Assembly (NCBI RefSeq): GCF_052324685.1
Contig: NC_135211.1
Location: forward strand, 15,045,446 to 15,109,445
Length of the DNA stretch: 64,000 nt
From: Brachyhypopomus gauderio
Lineage: Eukaryota > Chordata > Actinopteri > Gymnotiformes > Hypopomidae
Direction of reading: 5' to 3'
Shown here: piece after piece, positions 1-13,500 of the stretch
How positions within the stretch are numbered: position 1 is the first letter of the stretch
Layout of the letters: each line of letters begins with the position of its first letter
Notes under the pieces: model-generated
Databases searched by the model: none
Told to the model about the DNA's origin: nothing
The model's input: only the letters and a program-made list of their open reading frames with translations
Made by a program: the position numbers and the translations under genes

Positions 1-1179
1 TTTGTTAGCTCTAGACTAGACTACTGCAATTCACTACTGTCAGGATGTTCAAATAGGAATCTAAATAAACTTCAAATAGTTCAAAATGCCGCAGCTAGAG
101 TTCTGACCAGAACTAGAAAATTTCAGCATATTAGACCAGTCCTATCAGCCCTGCATTGGCTCCCAGTTAAATTTCGTATTGATTTTAAAATTCTATTATT
201 AGCATATAAAGCACTACACGGGCTTGCTCCTGAATACCTCCAGGAACTTATTTCCTACTATGAACCCCCACGTCAACTAAGATCACAGGGTGCTGGTCTG
301 TTATTAGTTCCACAAATTAACAAGGTAACAGCAGGGGGGAGAGCCTTTTCTTATAAGGCCCCCCAGCTTTGGAATAATCTTCCTAAATGTGTCCGGGACT
401 CTGACACAGTCACAATCTTTAAATCTAGGTTGAAAACCCACTTATTTAGTCTAGCGTTTGATAATTAATATCCCCCTTAGATAAAGGTACAGATCCAGGG
501 GTTCATAGACGAAGGGTTTTATGGTAGACTGGGGTGCTGGTGCTGTCATCCTGTCACTGCTTGTGGTCACTCAAGTTTGTTGACAGTGCAGTGGACGGAT
601 GCCATTGTCTCAGAATGCCCCCAAGCCTATGTTACCTTCTGGTTCTGCCTTTTTTTTAGCTAGGCTGTAATAATTTAACTTAGTGCCGGAGTTGCTGCCA
701 CACTCCAGAAATGTTTATAATTTTACCTGTCCTGTATATGTCCTCATACAGAGCTAATTTTCCCTGTTTCATTTCTCCACATGGCTGCCCGCCTGCTTGA
801 GGTATAATGAGATGAGGAGAGACAAGCGATCCATCCTGGCCGGCCACCTCCTGCCTAACCGGATGCCTACACCATGATGGACATTATTACATCTTTTTCG
901 GTCTAAATGGACATTATTGCATCTTTTACATTCTGTCTATATTGTTGTTGTTGTCATGGTGACCGGTGTCGGCCAGAGGAGGATGGGCTCCCCCCCTGAG
1001 TCTTGGTTCCTCTCAAGGTTTCTTCCTCATGCAAAAACTAGGGAGTTTTTCCTTGCCACTGTCGCCTTTGGCTTGCTCACTGGGGGCTAGGACTCGGCAC
1101 TTGTAAAGCTGCTTTGTGACAACAACTGTTGTAAAAAGCACTATATAAATAAAATTTGATTGATTGATTGATTGATTGC
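1..1179 (+). mobile_element. 3' end of an L2/CR1-clade LINE (reverse transcriptase C-terminus plus 3'UTR)
   Basis: An open frame runs from base 1 to a TAA at 466-468 (155 residues, no frameshift). It reads LDYCNSLLSG ... ALHWLPVKFRIDFK ... AYKALHGLAPEYL ... LWNNLPKCVR ... FKSRLKTHLF, which is the typical C-terminal tail of fish L2/CR1-type LINE ORF2 proteins. A 3'UTR of about 0.7 kb follows and ends in a TATAAATAAAATT stretch and a short TTGA/TGAT tandem tail (about 1157-1179), the usual 3' terminus of L2 elements. The element enters the window from the left, so its 5' part is not visible. The intact frame suggests a fairly young copy. The exact family (L2, Maui or Rex) cannot be told without a library. 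Confidence 0.85.
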
Positions 1180-1642
1180 TCTGTGGGTTCAGCAAGATAT
1201 AAAACTTAGAAATGCAAAAATGAATGCAAGAATGAAAACGGAAGTTATTTTGAAAAATGTATATTATCAAGTAAAAATACAAACATTTTAACCCTCATTT
1301 CAATAACGTTGGGAGTGTTCCATAAATTTAAAATCTAGACATTTTACACAGGACCTTTCCTATAGAATAAATAGCTCTCTTTTGGCATATGTACATTTAC
1401 ACATGCATGCTTTGACCTGATGCCCACCATCTTCAGAGCACACGTTCAGTAACATTGCATTGGACAGTGTGCAGGCTTGTCCCATTTCATATACTGGTTT
1501 GATTGTACAACATGGATCCATGCTTAAATGAAAGGCTATGTGTTCTGTAACTTTAAAAGGAATAGGTGGTGATCGGTCTCACTGAAACATCTTCAATGTG
1601 ACCTATGACCCCTCTGCACCAAGACCTTGAGAAAGTGGAAGG

Positions 1643-1643
<1 letters not shown>

Positions 1644-1693
<50 letters not shown>
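1644..1693. repeat. (CA)n microsatellite, about 25 units
   Basis: A pure CA dinucleotide run. It lies in the 1.18-2.34 kb stretch between the LINE and the end of slc39a13, where I see no gene. Confidence 0.95.
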
Positions 1694-1697
<4 letters not shown>

Positions 1698-2338
1698 GAA
1701 TAAAGGTGGTGATGTGGAATAAGGCAGAAACAAATTTTCTAAAGCATTTGGCAGCTAATATTACCTGCATAGATCATCAGTATTTATCCACTGAGTAACA
1801 CTGAACAGGAGTGATATAGTGGAGATCAGAGCACGATCAATGCCAAACATGACACACCCTTACTGAAATGTAACACTGGAAAAGCAGCATAACTTTTAAA
1901 GACAAACGATTTAAAAGTAGTATGGATAATATTACACAAATATTAACACACCTGTTATGGTTGCTGGTTAAGTTGAGGACTAACAATTTATGTATACAGC
2001 ATACCTGTGATTAAATTTGTGGAGCACATGAGCGTGTGTACGTGTGCGGCAGTATGCACACGGCTTCAACAGATGTCGTACAGTGAGCATTTGAGGATGT
2101 TCCTGGAAACTACGTGCACTTTAGTAAGATTTAATGAGAGCAGACGGTGCAGACAGTACAGACACTGCATCCCAAGTACCACCGTAATCAGCATATCTGC
2201 TCACGCGGCTCGGCTGCATGCACCAGTGGGCAACAGATGTTTAAAGGAGCCGGAGAATTTCATTCCAAATCTCCACAAGTACTGTCGGCTTACCAATGTT
2301 ATCTGCACCTCCTGCTGGCAAACAGTTTCTGTACATTA

Positions 2339-2344
2339 TTTATT
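2339..2344 (-). terminator. slc39a13: Candidate polyadenylation signal of slc39a13
   Basis: AATAAA on the minus strand, within a TTTATTTATTTA stretch about 470 nt past the slc39a13 stop codon. It would give a 3'UTR of about 0.5 kb that includes the (CA)n at 2642-2691. Placement is inferred from the hexamer alone. Confidence 0.35.
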
Positions 2345-2639
2345 TATTTACTACTTTGGTTCATTTATGTGCCCAGTGATCCAACAGTCATCGGTTAAGT
2401 TCACTGCATGACCTCCCACATCTCTCCTTATTGTAATGACTAAGAGATCGATAATTTAAGCACTGTAGTAAATTGTCAAGAATGATCGTTAATAAATGCT
2501 AGATAAAAGAGTAAAATGAGTACACACAATGATTGGATGAACTTTTGGCACCACATACACAATTTCAAGTAGTGCATAAAGTCACCTACAGTTCATTGAT
2601 AGTACCCACTTTCAGGACCAAAATAAGAGAGAAAAAAAG

Positions 2640-2641
<2 letters not shown>

Positions 2642-2691
<50 letters not shown>
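2642..2691. repeat. (CA)n microsatellite in the probable slc39a13 3'UTR
   Basis: A pure CA/TG run of about 25 units, 126 nt downstream of the slc39a13 stop codon. Confidence 0.95.
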
Positions 2692-2693
<2 letters not shown>

Positions 2694-2816
2694 CTCCTCT
2701 GATGGTCAGTTCATCCTTTTGAGGTCAGTCTTAAATTCAGTCTTGAAAGCATAAATAGTGGCGCGCATTGTCCATCAGTCCTCCGGCCTGAAGAGTGCGC
2801 TGTCTGTTGTTCAGTC

Positions 2817-4518
2817 CTACTCCGCTATGGCAGAAAGGAGGGCCATGACTCCAACACCACAGAAGAGCAAAAGGATCTGAAGCAGTGAATGCCTGAAGGA
2901 ATCAGAGATGCTGATGTTACACACACTGCTCTGATGGTCTCCACAACTTCTCAAACCTGCCATTTCTCGGCCGCTTGCTTTCTTACGGTTTTTTACAGCA
3001 TTATGTGACGTTTGTGTATTTGAGGCAGCCTTCTCGGCAGTCCTAAAGATCTCTTTTTGTTTGAGCTCATTGAGGAGTGAGGGTCTGATCAGGCCCCGTA
3101 CCTGGGGTTGGTCTCCTCCAGAAGGTCTGGCACCACGTTGACCAGGGCGATGTACAGGAAGCCCCCTGAGCTGAAGGGGAGGATCCAGGCTGTTGCATTC
3201 TCTTGAGGAGAGAGAGACAGACACAGGAAGGAAACAGTGAGGGGACGCCTGGGTCATGCTGACATGATGACAGACACAGACAGGCTCACTGCTTCTCCAG
3301 ATGTTGGTGTGCTAATTTGTTTGCTCCTTAGCAAAATCAGACTCCCCTCACATGCATACACCTTATCATCAGCAAAGACCATGAATCCAGAACCGCACAA
3401 CCGCACGCTACAGGACACCATTAATGTGAAGAAATAAGATAGTCAGTGCGAAAATGATGATGATGAATATAGACTGCAATGAAACCCCTTTACCTTCAGG
3501 GTGAGAAGTGCTTTAATTACACAAAATAATTAGACAAAAAAAAAACCCTAATGCAAGTCACACCAACAGTTACACAGTTGATACACACATTATTTTATGC
3601 ATGGAAGTATGCATCTAGTTTAGAGAAGAAGAAAAAATGTTTACAAAATAAATCTTCACAATATTAAATGGTGTTATGAATTCACCATCCATACCAGATG
3701 ATATGTTCGTGTATGTAAAAGCTATATTACTGGTTACCTAAAAACAAGAGTCACGAATGACAGCATGCAGGAATGCGAACACTGTGATGCACGAGGGAGG
3801 GCAGATTTGGCTAGGAAGCATGAATTCAGCACAACACCTGATGACACATACAACTACACATTTGGAGGATTTGTGTCAACACTTTCTTTGTTCTGATTTC
3901 TGAGCTTTACATGATCCAAATTTGTCAGAACAGGAGTTCAAATTTCTGCTTCAAATATATATTTTGGAATGTATACATGTATATATTAACATATTAGGGA
4001 TTGCATAATTATGAATAAGTAATCCAAATTTTGGTTTAGTGGGTGTGGTCACTCACCTGCCCCTTGCTGTGATTGGGCGGAGAGAGCAAAACATGCGCCC
4101 AGTACTCCGCCCAGAGCTGTGGACAACTGCATGCGGGCCGCACTCCAGCGATCAAAGCCTGCACGCAGCAGAATAGCGAAATCTCCCACCTTTACACACA
4201 GACACGCCCACACAGACACGCCCACACAGATTCATACCATTTTTAAATGATACTTCTGAACCGAACCTGTCCAAATGCCATTGTACATACTTACAAGGAC
4301 ATTTCTATGCAAATGAAAGCAAAGAAAAACACATTCATCTCTCATACAACAAAGTCAATGCTTTGTGAAGTTACATGCGTTAACAACATTCAAACTAGGT
4401 CTCTCACTCAATCACTCAACTCAGATTTGTTACCATTCAAGTATATAATTCTCCATATATAATAGTATATAAAGAGAGAGACAGTGATGGTGAGAGAGAG
4501 AGAGACAGAGACAAACAG

Positions 4519-4557
<39 letters not shown>

Positions 4558-7500
4558 TACCTCATGCGGGATCTCATGAAGTAGGATTGCAAAGGTGGTC
4601 AAAAACCCAACCTGCCAATGCAGCAAGATTGTCTCATCAGCACTCGCAGACATGGCAAACATTTACAATCATGACATGTGAGTCTAGGCATTCTAACAGG
4701 TCTGTGACTGCATGTCAGTACTCTTGGGCGATCAGCAGATGAAACTGCAGCACTTGTTTGAAACGCATCCCTCCAATCACAGCTCATTTCACAAATAAAG
4801 TACTGATGGGACAGATAAGGCCCAACGTGAGATTATTAGGAGCCTCCAGCAGCACAGGAGCGGAGAAGAAACACACGAGCACAGGAGCGGGAGTGAGAGG
4901 AAATGGAGTGGAGGCCACCCGCTCAACCCCTGCTGCCCACAAGCTGAGAGCCTTATGTTTCTCCACCTGGACCCAACATACAGCCGTCCTATAAATACTG
5001 CACAGTACAAGACAGCACACCCATTTACAGTAATCTCCGCTCCTCTAATCGCCTACAAAGACAAACGAGAGGGCCCCTGACAGAAACACGCTCAGCATTC
5101 ACAATGCCCAGTTTGAATGGTTTAATATGTACACTGCCTCCTTTACTACAATCAATGACAGGAAATAGTCAGTTATGTACCGTCAGACTGTAATGGCACA
5201 GAGGGTATGGCATGCATTGGAAACTAATACTGCCCAAGATAAGTTACCTTCTATAATGTCTGGATTTCTACCAATTTGTGCATTTCATAGAGAAATGCTT
5301 AAAAAATAATAATAATAATAAAAAAAAAACAACAGTAAGAAGCACTAAAACTCTGATCAAGAAAACGGTCATCTGTCTCTATAGCATCAATATGGTCACC
5401 ATGTTACATTACAACAGGATCGAAAAAGGCATTTGGTTTTAGTTTCAGCAGGAAATCAGCATACATGTTTAAACTGGTTTGGGCTGAACACTGAAATACA
5501 GCTAAGCATAAAAATTAAGGTCCAGAGCAAGTGTACTCAACCCGTAAGCTGTTGTCCTGCACCCTCCTCACAAGGCAGCAGCCTATATAACCTTGGCATA
5601 GAAGAGCTTAAGAACTGCTACAGCCAATCAGGTTCCAGCTGTACGACTGGCCAGAGTTCCAGAATACTGAACACATTCCCACTGGGGGGGGGGGATAAGG
5701 GGAGGGGACATACTAGCTAATCAAATGTGTGTGTGTGGTCACATGACAGGATGTACCACAGGGTATTCTCCTGTCATCCCGCTGAGGCACTTCACGTGTT
5801 GTGTGACAGGCAGGTTAAAAAGGATGTAATGGCTTCATTCACTCTAGAGGTGAGAGATAGATTTTGCCCTCCCAGACTGAAAGATAGGCGAGGATATGGA
5901 GGATATGGGACTGGCTATATTTAACTGGGAGAAAAGGAAGGGACAGTTCTCATACTCGGCTCAGTGGATTCGTGAGACTTGGTATGGCAAAACTTTTCCA
6001 CATTACTCTCTCAACTGAGCCACAAACCACTCCCAGTTAAAAGGCCCGTTTCACATAATCAGCGATTTAGAAGGGCCAGAGCTACATATGCCTCCCCCAG
6101 ACTGTGAAGTCAATGCTCCCAGTGCCTGCTTCTAAACTAGAGCACTGGAGTGAACAGTGCTACCTTGCAGACAACTGAGTGCAAGGTGTGGATTTTAGTG
6201 ATGCAGCAGGAACGGTCAAGGGTGGAGCAACCAACGGATACACCATCCACCCTCCAACCAGCTGTGGTCTAGAGCAACACTGGCACATGGCACAGCTGAA
6301 CCAGGATCAAACCCTCAATGTCTGCACTGTTAATCGTGGAACGGGGGGGGCTTTTTAATTAGTTGACCCAATGTATTCAAGCAGTGCATGGTAAGTACCA
6401 ATTAGTCCTAATGAGTGCTAGCATGGCTCTAATGTCGGAGCTCTCCTACCTTCCTGCTGACGAGGAAACTCCCTGCGACTGCGAGGCCGTGGGTGAAGTT
6501 GTCGATGCAGTTGGCGAGAAGGTTCAGATAGCCACTCGTCTGGGGAGAAGCAGAAACATTTTTACACAGTTACTCGTACATCCAACACACATCAGGTGAA
6601 ACTGTTGCAGTCAAAGCCTGTGCTACAGATGCACAACATAATTTGTTTCAAATCATCATTACCTAACTAGCTAAACTACCTTTAAAGACTTTCATTTGCA
6701 GTAAAACATGAAAGTGAATATTTTAACTGCAATTTCAGTTATTTCGGACATGGGAAATTGGAGCAATTTTCCTTCACAGAATGCGAGTGCTGCTTTCTGC
6801 ACACACTGTGTGAAAACGGTAATGCTCCATCCAAAAACGCTGCCTGACTGCACACTTGGCAGTTCCTCCCCATTAGTCACCATCAGCTACACGGCCCAAC
6901 TCACCTTGATCTTCTCCGTCCCAGGGAGAGAGCTGAGGTCAGCCTTTGGCTTGGAGTCAGAATTATTGTTGGAGCAGATTCCATTTATTTGTGAAGACGT
7001 GACACAGTCACACCCGAGATCCGTAGTGGATGACTGTGAGAAAGATCAAGAGGAATTTCTTTTAGATGAAACCTCTAGAGAAACAGGACAATTTGAGTCA
7101 CCAGACGCAGAAATCAGAAGTTGACAGCTCCTCATACTGCAGTCCAACTGAATGCTTCTATGAGCAGAAAATTCTAAGCATGAAATATTCGCATGACAGG
7201 AAACTGCATGAATCAAGTCTGAATGGTAGAATCAACAACTACACGACTACAGAGGCAGACGAACAAGGGTCCTGCTGGGGCCAAAGACCACTGGGCTGGA
7301 TAATGGAAATATGCCCTTTGGTCTGATGAGTACAAATTTGAGAATTTTTGATGCAACTGCCATATATATCAGATCAGAAACAGCCATATCTAGATGCAGA
7401 TGAACAGACAATGTCTAGATATGCATTGCCCACTGTGAAGCATTGTGGAGGAGGTGCGACTGTTCACTTTGCTGGAAAAGCCATCTGTGATTTAGATGAA

Positions 7501-10500
7501 ATTGCAACACAAATTGCAGCAACACACCATTATGTGTGGTCTACGTTTGGTAAGGCCAACGATCCAACAGGACAATGACCCAAAACACCGCGGGACAGTG
7601 GAGGAACTGCCCCAGTGTTGGGTCCTCCACAATGACCTGCAGTACTCAAGTGCTCATGGAAGTCCATCAAGACTGTGGGTAAAGCATCCCAATATACATA
7701 CACATATGTACACTGCTCAATAAATAAAGAGAACACTCAACACAATGTAACTCCAAGTCAACCACACTTCAATGGAACCAACCTGTTCAGTTAGGAAGCA
7801 ACACTGATTGTGAATCAATTTCACCTGCTGTTGTGCAAATGGAACAGACAACAGGTAGAAATGAGAGGCAATTAGCAAGACAACCCCTATAAAGGAGTGG
7901 TTCTGCAGGTGGTGACCACAGACCTTTTTTCTGTTCTTTCTGTTTTTCTTTTTCTGTTCCTTTCTGGAAAATGTTTTGCATTTTGTCTCTCACCATAGAG
8001 GTAGCATGAGGCGGTGTCTACAACTCACAGAAGTTGTTCAGGTAGTGCAGCTCATCCAATATGGCACATCAATGCGAGCTGTGGCAAGAAGGTTTGCTGT
8101 GACTGTCAGCACAGTGTCCAGAGCATGTAGCAGATACCAGGAGACAGGCCAATATTCCAGGAGACCTAGAAGGGGCTGTAGGAGGGCAGGACCGCTAACA
8201 GGAGGAGCAGTGCCAGAGCCCTGCAAAATGACTTCCAGAAGGCCACCAATATCCATGTTTCTGCTCAAACTGTCAGAAACAGACTCCATGAGGGTGGTAT
8301 GAGAGCCAGACGTCCACAAGTGGAGCTTGTGCTTACAGCCCAACACCGTAATTAAAAAATAATTCAAATACTGTGGAGAAATCAGCCTAAACTACTTGAG
8401 AATTGTAGAAATAAAATAAATTAGGATCACATCAAATCAATCAAAATATGGTACTTTCAAAACAATACATCAATCTTCAAAACTTTGTTGGAAACAGTGA
8501 TGTCAGTAATTGCTCCATTCTTTGCAGTGTTCTCTGTAACGATATGTGGTAGTGTAAAGAAATACCCATCAAAAACAGGAGAAGGAACATTTACCTGACA
8601 AATTTTAATGTTGTATTGTGTTCCAGGTTTGAAAAGTGCTGGAATTTTGGCTAAAGTACTGACTGAATAGTTTGCTTGTATTACTACATTTACAAATACT
8701 ACCACGCAGTGACACAAACGTGATGTCAGGAGATACATTGTTACTGTTAAAAAATGCTCTTCCAATAAAGTGAGTATTGGAAAAACTTATTTTGCTGCTG
8801 AATGTAACTACTAAAGTAATTTGTAATCTAATGATGTTACTTTTAAAATCAAGTAATCAGTAACGTAACTAAGTTACTTTTTAAAGGAGTAATCAGTAAT
8901 CCGAAATCGGATTACTTTTTCAAGGTAACAAAGCCATCACGGGTTGGGTATCCCTTCGCTTTAAATCACTGCCTCGATGCAACGTGGCATTGAGGCAATC
9001 AGCCTGTGGCATTGCCTGGGAGTTATGGAAGCCCAGATTTACTTGATGCTTGCGGTCAGCTTTGTTGTTGGGTCTGGTGGCCCTCATGAGAATAACTCAT
9101 GCGGCAGGAGCCAGGTCCTGCTGGAAGATGAAATCTGCATCTCCATACAGATCCTCAGCAGAAGGAATCATGAAGTCCTCTAAAACATTCTGGTACACTG
9201 TTGCGGTGACCTTGGATTTAAGTGTTTGCCAACACCTGCACCAGACATTCCACCCCAAATCATGACAGTCTGTAGATATTTCACACTGGACCTCAAGCAG
9301 TTTGGGTTCTGTTATTCACCAGTCTTACACCAAACTTTTGGACCTTGATTCCCGAATGAAAGGCACGCTTTACTTTCATCGCAAAAGAGGACCTTGGACT
9401 ACTGGCCAACAGTCCAGCCCTTCCATTCTTGGCCCAGTTGAGATGCTTCCTACATTAGCTTAGGTTCAGAAGTGGCTTGACCCGAGGAACCAGACAGTCA
9501 TAGACCGTCTCCCAAATGCATCTGAATGTGGATTATTTGTGATAATCCGCTGAAGCCCACAGTCATCTCTTTTGCTGGTGCATCTTCTCCTGTCAAATGT
9601 TGTCCTTCCGTTGATGTGCTTGGACACAGCACTCTGTGAACAGCCAGCCTCCTTAGCTATGAACTTTTGTGGCTTACCCATCCTATGGAGGTATCAGTGA
9701 TGGTCTTATGGCCAGTTGTTATGTCTGCAGTCTTCCCCATATTGAACCGAACTGAGACAATAGAACCAAACTGAAGTAATTTAATGACACCTGGGGAATT
9801 CTGTGCTTTGAGTTTAGTAGATGAATAGTAGGTCTCACTAATTTCTCCACAGTATTTTGCAGTGGGTTTTGTGAGCTGGAAGCCCACATTATTATATTAT
9901 GTAAAAATAAACAAATAAATACTTAATCATTTAAAATGTAGGCCCTTTTGTGGGTCTAACTTTTTTGAATGGAATTATGGAAATTAATCAACTTTTCCAT
10001 GATATTCAAATTTTTTGGAATGGGTCTGTATATAGGAAGAACACAAGGAAGAGGCTCTTCTGACAGGTTTATGAAATTCGATGTCAAACAACAACAAAAA
10101 AGCCTAGAAGACATCCGATTCTCTCATGCCTTAAACATCAAAAAACAGTGCTGAAATCTGGGGCAGAATAAGGCAAACATGAGACGTCACTGCCATGTCA
10201 TGAGCACACCAAATAATCTGTGATTGACTTCCAGCTGCTGAAGGCAAAATGTGTCTTGAAAATAAAACAGACTTTACTAGGCCAGTTAAGCCGGAGCCAA
10301 TTACGCCCTGCATGTTCAGTGAACATCTCCCGAATGAAACTTCACAACCACCATTTCCATAGTGACGCAGGAAAGCTACAGCTGTGTGCTTCATGGCTCT
10401 TGCCCATCCACTGTTCTCGAAGAAAGAGACAACCGCGACTTCTACAGGTCCCTGACTGCTGGTGAGTGATCTGGAATGATCTGCAATGCCAGGGTGAGAG

Positions 10501-13500
10501 CCACTTGATGACATTCTGTGAATCTCTGCGGGATCTCCTGTAGCCATGGAAATCTGTGGTTCTACTGAGGAGTGAAATTAGATGATCCCTCTCCACTGTA
10601 GTTCTACTGGCTTTGCCAGAGTTGCACTACTGACTCCAGTGGCCTGTCTGTCTACTGGTGCACAGACTGCAGGCGCTACCTGTTAGAAGCCATTTATAAC
10701 CACCTTCACACAATTAGGCCAGGAAATCCATCTACCTCCCAGAGCTCGCACAGGAGTAGAACAGCGCATGACTTAAGATCCTCTTATACAGGTGCATAAA
10801 AGAACACAAATAGTGGGAAAAGGCTCATCTAACAAATGATCAAACATAATCCATTCATTAGGACTGCCCTGCAAGAGAAGGGACAAAGAAGCCAGACACG
10901 AACGCATAATTTCCAATGCAGGGCAACACAGCCGTACATTTAAATAATTCGACTCGGACACCCAACCCAGATCTAACATTAAAAAATAAAAACAGCATCT
11001 CACTAGAGACACAAGAAAAAAAAAGTACGTGGCAGAGAGTTAGCGTGCGCTAACCAGAGCGGACAAACATGGGAGGGCGACGTGTTTCATCTTGCACGTC
11101 TGGTGGGGGAAGATAGCCCAGCACAGCCATTCCAATCACAGCTCCACTCAAACCACGCAGCCTGCGCTGGGCACTAGCGCAAGCACGTCGGGACGGGACG
11201 GCAGGACTGCAGGACGGCCGCAAACAGACTCGCCTCTGAGGTTTTCTGCTGGCATGATCCTCAGAGCCCTGCAGGACATGTAAATCAAAGCAAGTATTGA
11301 GGCAGGTCTGATGCAATGCCCTGAAAGCACCCGGCTATAAAGGCACCTCTCGGAAGCCTTTAAATGCCGGGGAAGCTTTTTCTGGGTTGAGAGATTACTA
11401 CATGAATGCTCTTATTCCTGCACACGCCCCGCAGCAGGCCAGGGAGGCACATGGGGCAACCACACGAAGCTCCATCACACCTGCAGTGTTAATTACAACA
11501 TCCCTCCCTGCTTGGGGTTTTCACAGTCAATAGGAGAAGCGGGCACATTTTGTTAACATAAAAATAAACACTTAGGGTTACAGCCTTCTGATTGCTTTAT
11601 CCTCTCGACAGATAGTATTATGTTATTCAAATTTAACCTGAAAAGACCCATTAAAAGACCCACTACTGTACAGTACTGAAATAAGCTTAAACGTTGCCCT
11701 TTACATACCTTGTGGGCACAATAATTTGGCAAAGGCTATTCAGGAGAGAGAGCGAGAAAATTATAATACGCTCTGTACTGAGATGGCGCCACCATGAGGT
11801 CACACAATGCAATGTTTCACAGAGAAATGCCAATAATATTTGCTTTGCTGTCAGTGTAGTGATATGTGCTAGGTAACTGTAGCATGATGGTGGCAGTTAT
11901 GCTACATTAGGGATACTGGTAAAATAGTACAGTGTTAGAAATTACAGAAATTACATTTTTAAATTACATTACATTTCAAACTAAAAACATTCAAACTAAG
12001 AATATTTCTTAGGCAGTGCTGGTATATCTGTTGTAGTACATCAGATGGTAATGCCACAAACAAAAAAAATACAAACTCCTACATCATTTCTGATACTCCA
12101 CCCAAACAGGTTTTCAAGTCAGAGGCCTTGAGGTCAGGATCATACAGGTTTGCACCCACCCCTCTACATAAGAGTAGACTGTGCTGGATGTTCCGTAAGC
12201 TGCTAGATCAACTAAGAATGACTTCAGAATCCAGTGCTAGATTTGGATTTACAATGATTCAGTGAGGAAGGGATGACTCACACTGTTTGCCCGGATCATA
12301 GAGCCAGCCTCAGCAGGGCCCTCTGCATCCGGAAACATCTTCTCCAGCAGGAGAAATACCAGGAGGCCCGTGACCACCCACAGGCCCTGCATGCGGTAGT
12401 GCTTTGGACCCTCATCTAAGCATGGAGAGATGAAGCACAGAGATCAGACGCGTGCACAGCTGACAAATGGCTAGTTCAAATGCAGCAGGGCATGTACCAC
12501 CCGTCTGACCAACATTCACAGAGCTGAACAGTCTGGCACATGTTTGTTCTTTGTAATCGGAGATAAACATTTACTATAACCCCATGTCTGGAATACCATG
12601 CCTGGAAATCTTTGCTTGAACACCAGTCAGACCACGTCGAGCATCGCGTTGCCATGGCTTTTAGTACCCAACACTTTACAAATAAGGCACAACAAAAGTG
12701 AAGGAGAGGTTCAAAGAGGCCCTGGGAAATGAGTCCAGGTGGATGAAGAGTCACGTTTCAAAGCCCGGCCCGTGGGTGGAAATAAAACACCAGATTGAAG
12801 CAGAGAGATGCACAGAAAGAAAGGAGGCCTGAACTAGACATGGTTGGAAGTGGTAAATAGTCAAAGAGGACGACAAAGGAGTGAGCAGGAAACACAAGAG
12901 CATTTCTCACCACTGTTACACACATGAGCCCAGGCCTCAGGGAGGAGGTGGAGGAAGACGTCACCAAGGAGGCCGCCAATCGCAAAGCTCAGCAGTTTCT
13001 TCAGCTTTTGACATCCAGCTGAAGAGAGAAGCACGAGTCAGAGTCAGGCATTTGGCTCAGCACCGTGGCAGACTTGAGCTGGTTAAAGCGCTCATAACAG
13101 ACATTAGCAGCCATAATAGTAAACCAGGGAATGCTCCACACAAACATTATGCACCAATACAAAAACACACCTTTTAGACAGGACAGCTCTATTGAGTGAG
13201 GAAAGACATGGGATCAGTTGCTGGGTGTTGCAATATGAGACTGCACCCTATCTCTTTAGAGTAAGCACAATAAACACAATGAGCCTTTACAAAGGCTGTT
13301 TTTCTGCATCTCATATTTACAGAATGATAAAAACACATTTTCAACTTTACAAAGACACTGTGTATCTGTATATGGCAAAATGGTGTCATTGAAATTGGGG
13401 TGGGGGATTTGGTCCCGTGCCCTTTAACGATCTTTCACAGGATGTAGGAGACGGCGAGCGCTTCCATATGGCAGCACCTTTAAATCAATCAACTTGGTAG

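Noticed and set aside
8457..8765. A 102-codon minus-strand frame between Tc1 remnants
   Set aside because: No family recognised; flanked by repeats, so more likely transposon debris than a gene.
11050..11330. Minus-strand frames in slc39a13 intron 4 that looked like a missing exon
   Set aside because: The gene is complete and in phase without it; the sequence does not match ZIP13 and lacks a convincing acceptor/donor pair.
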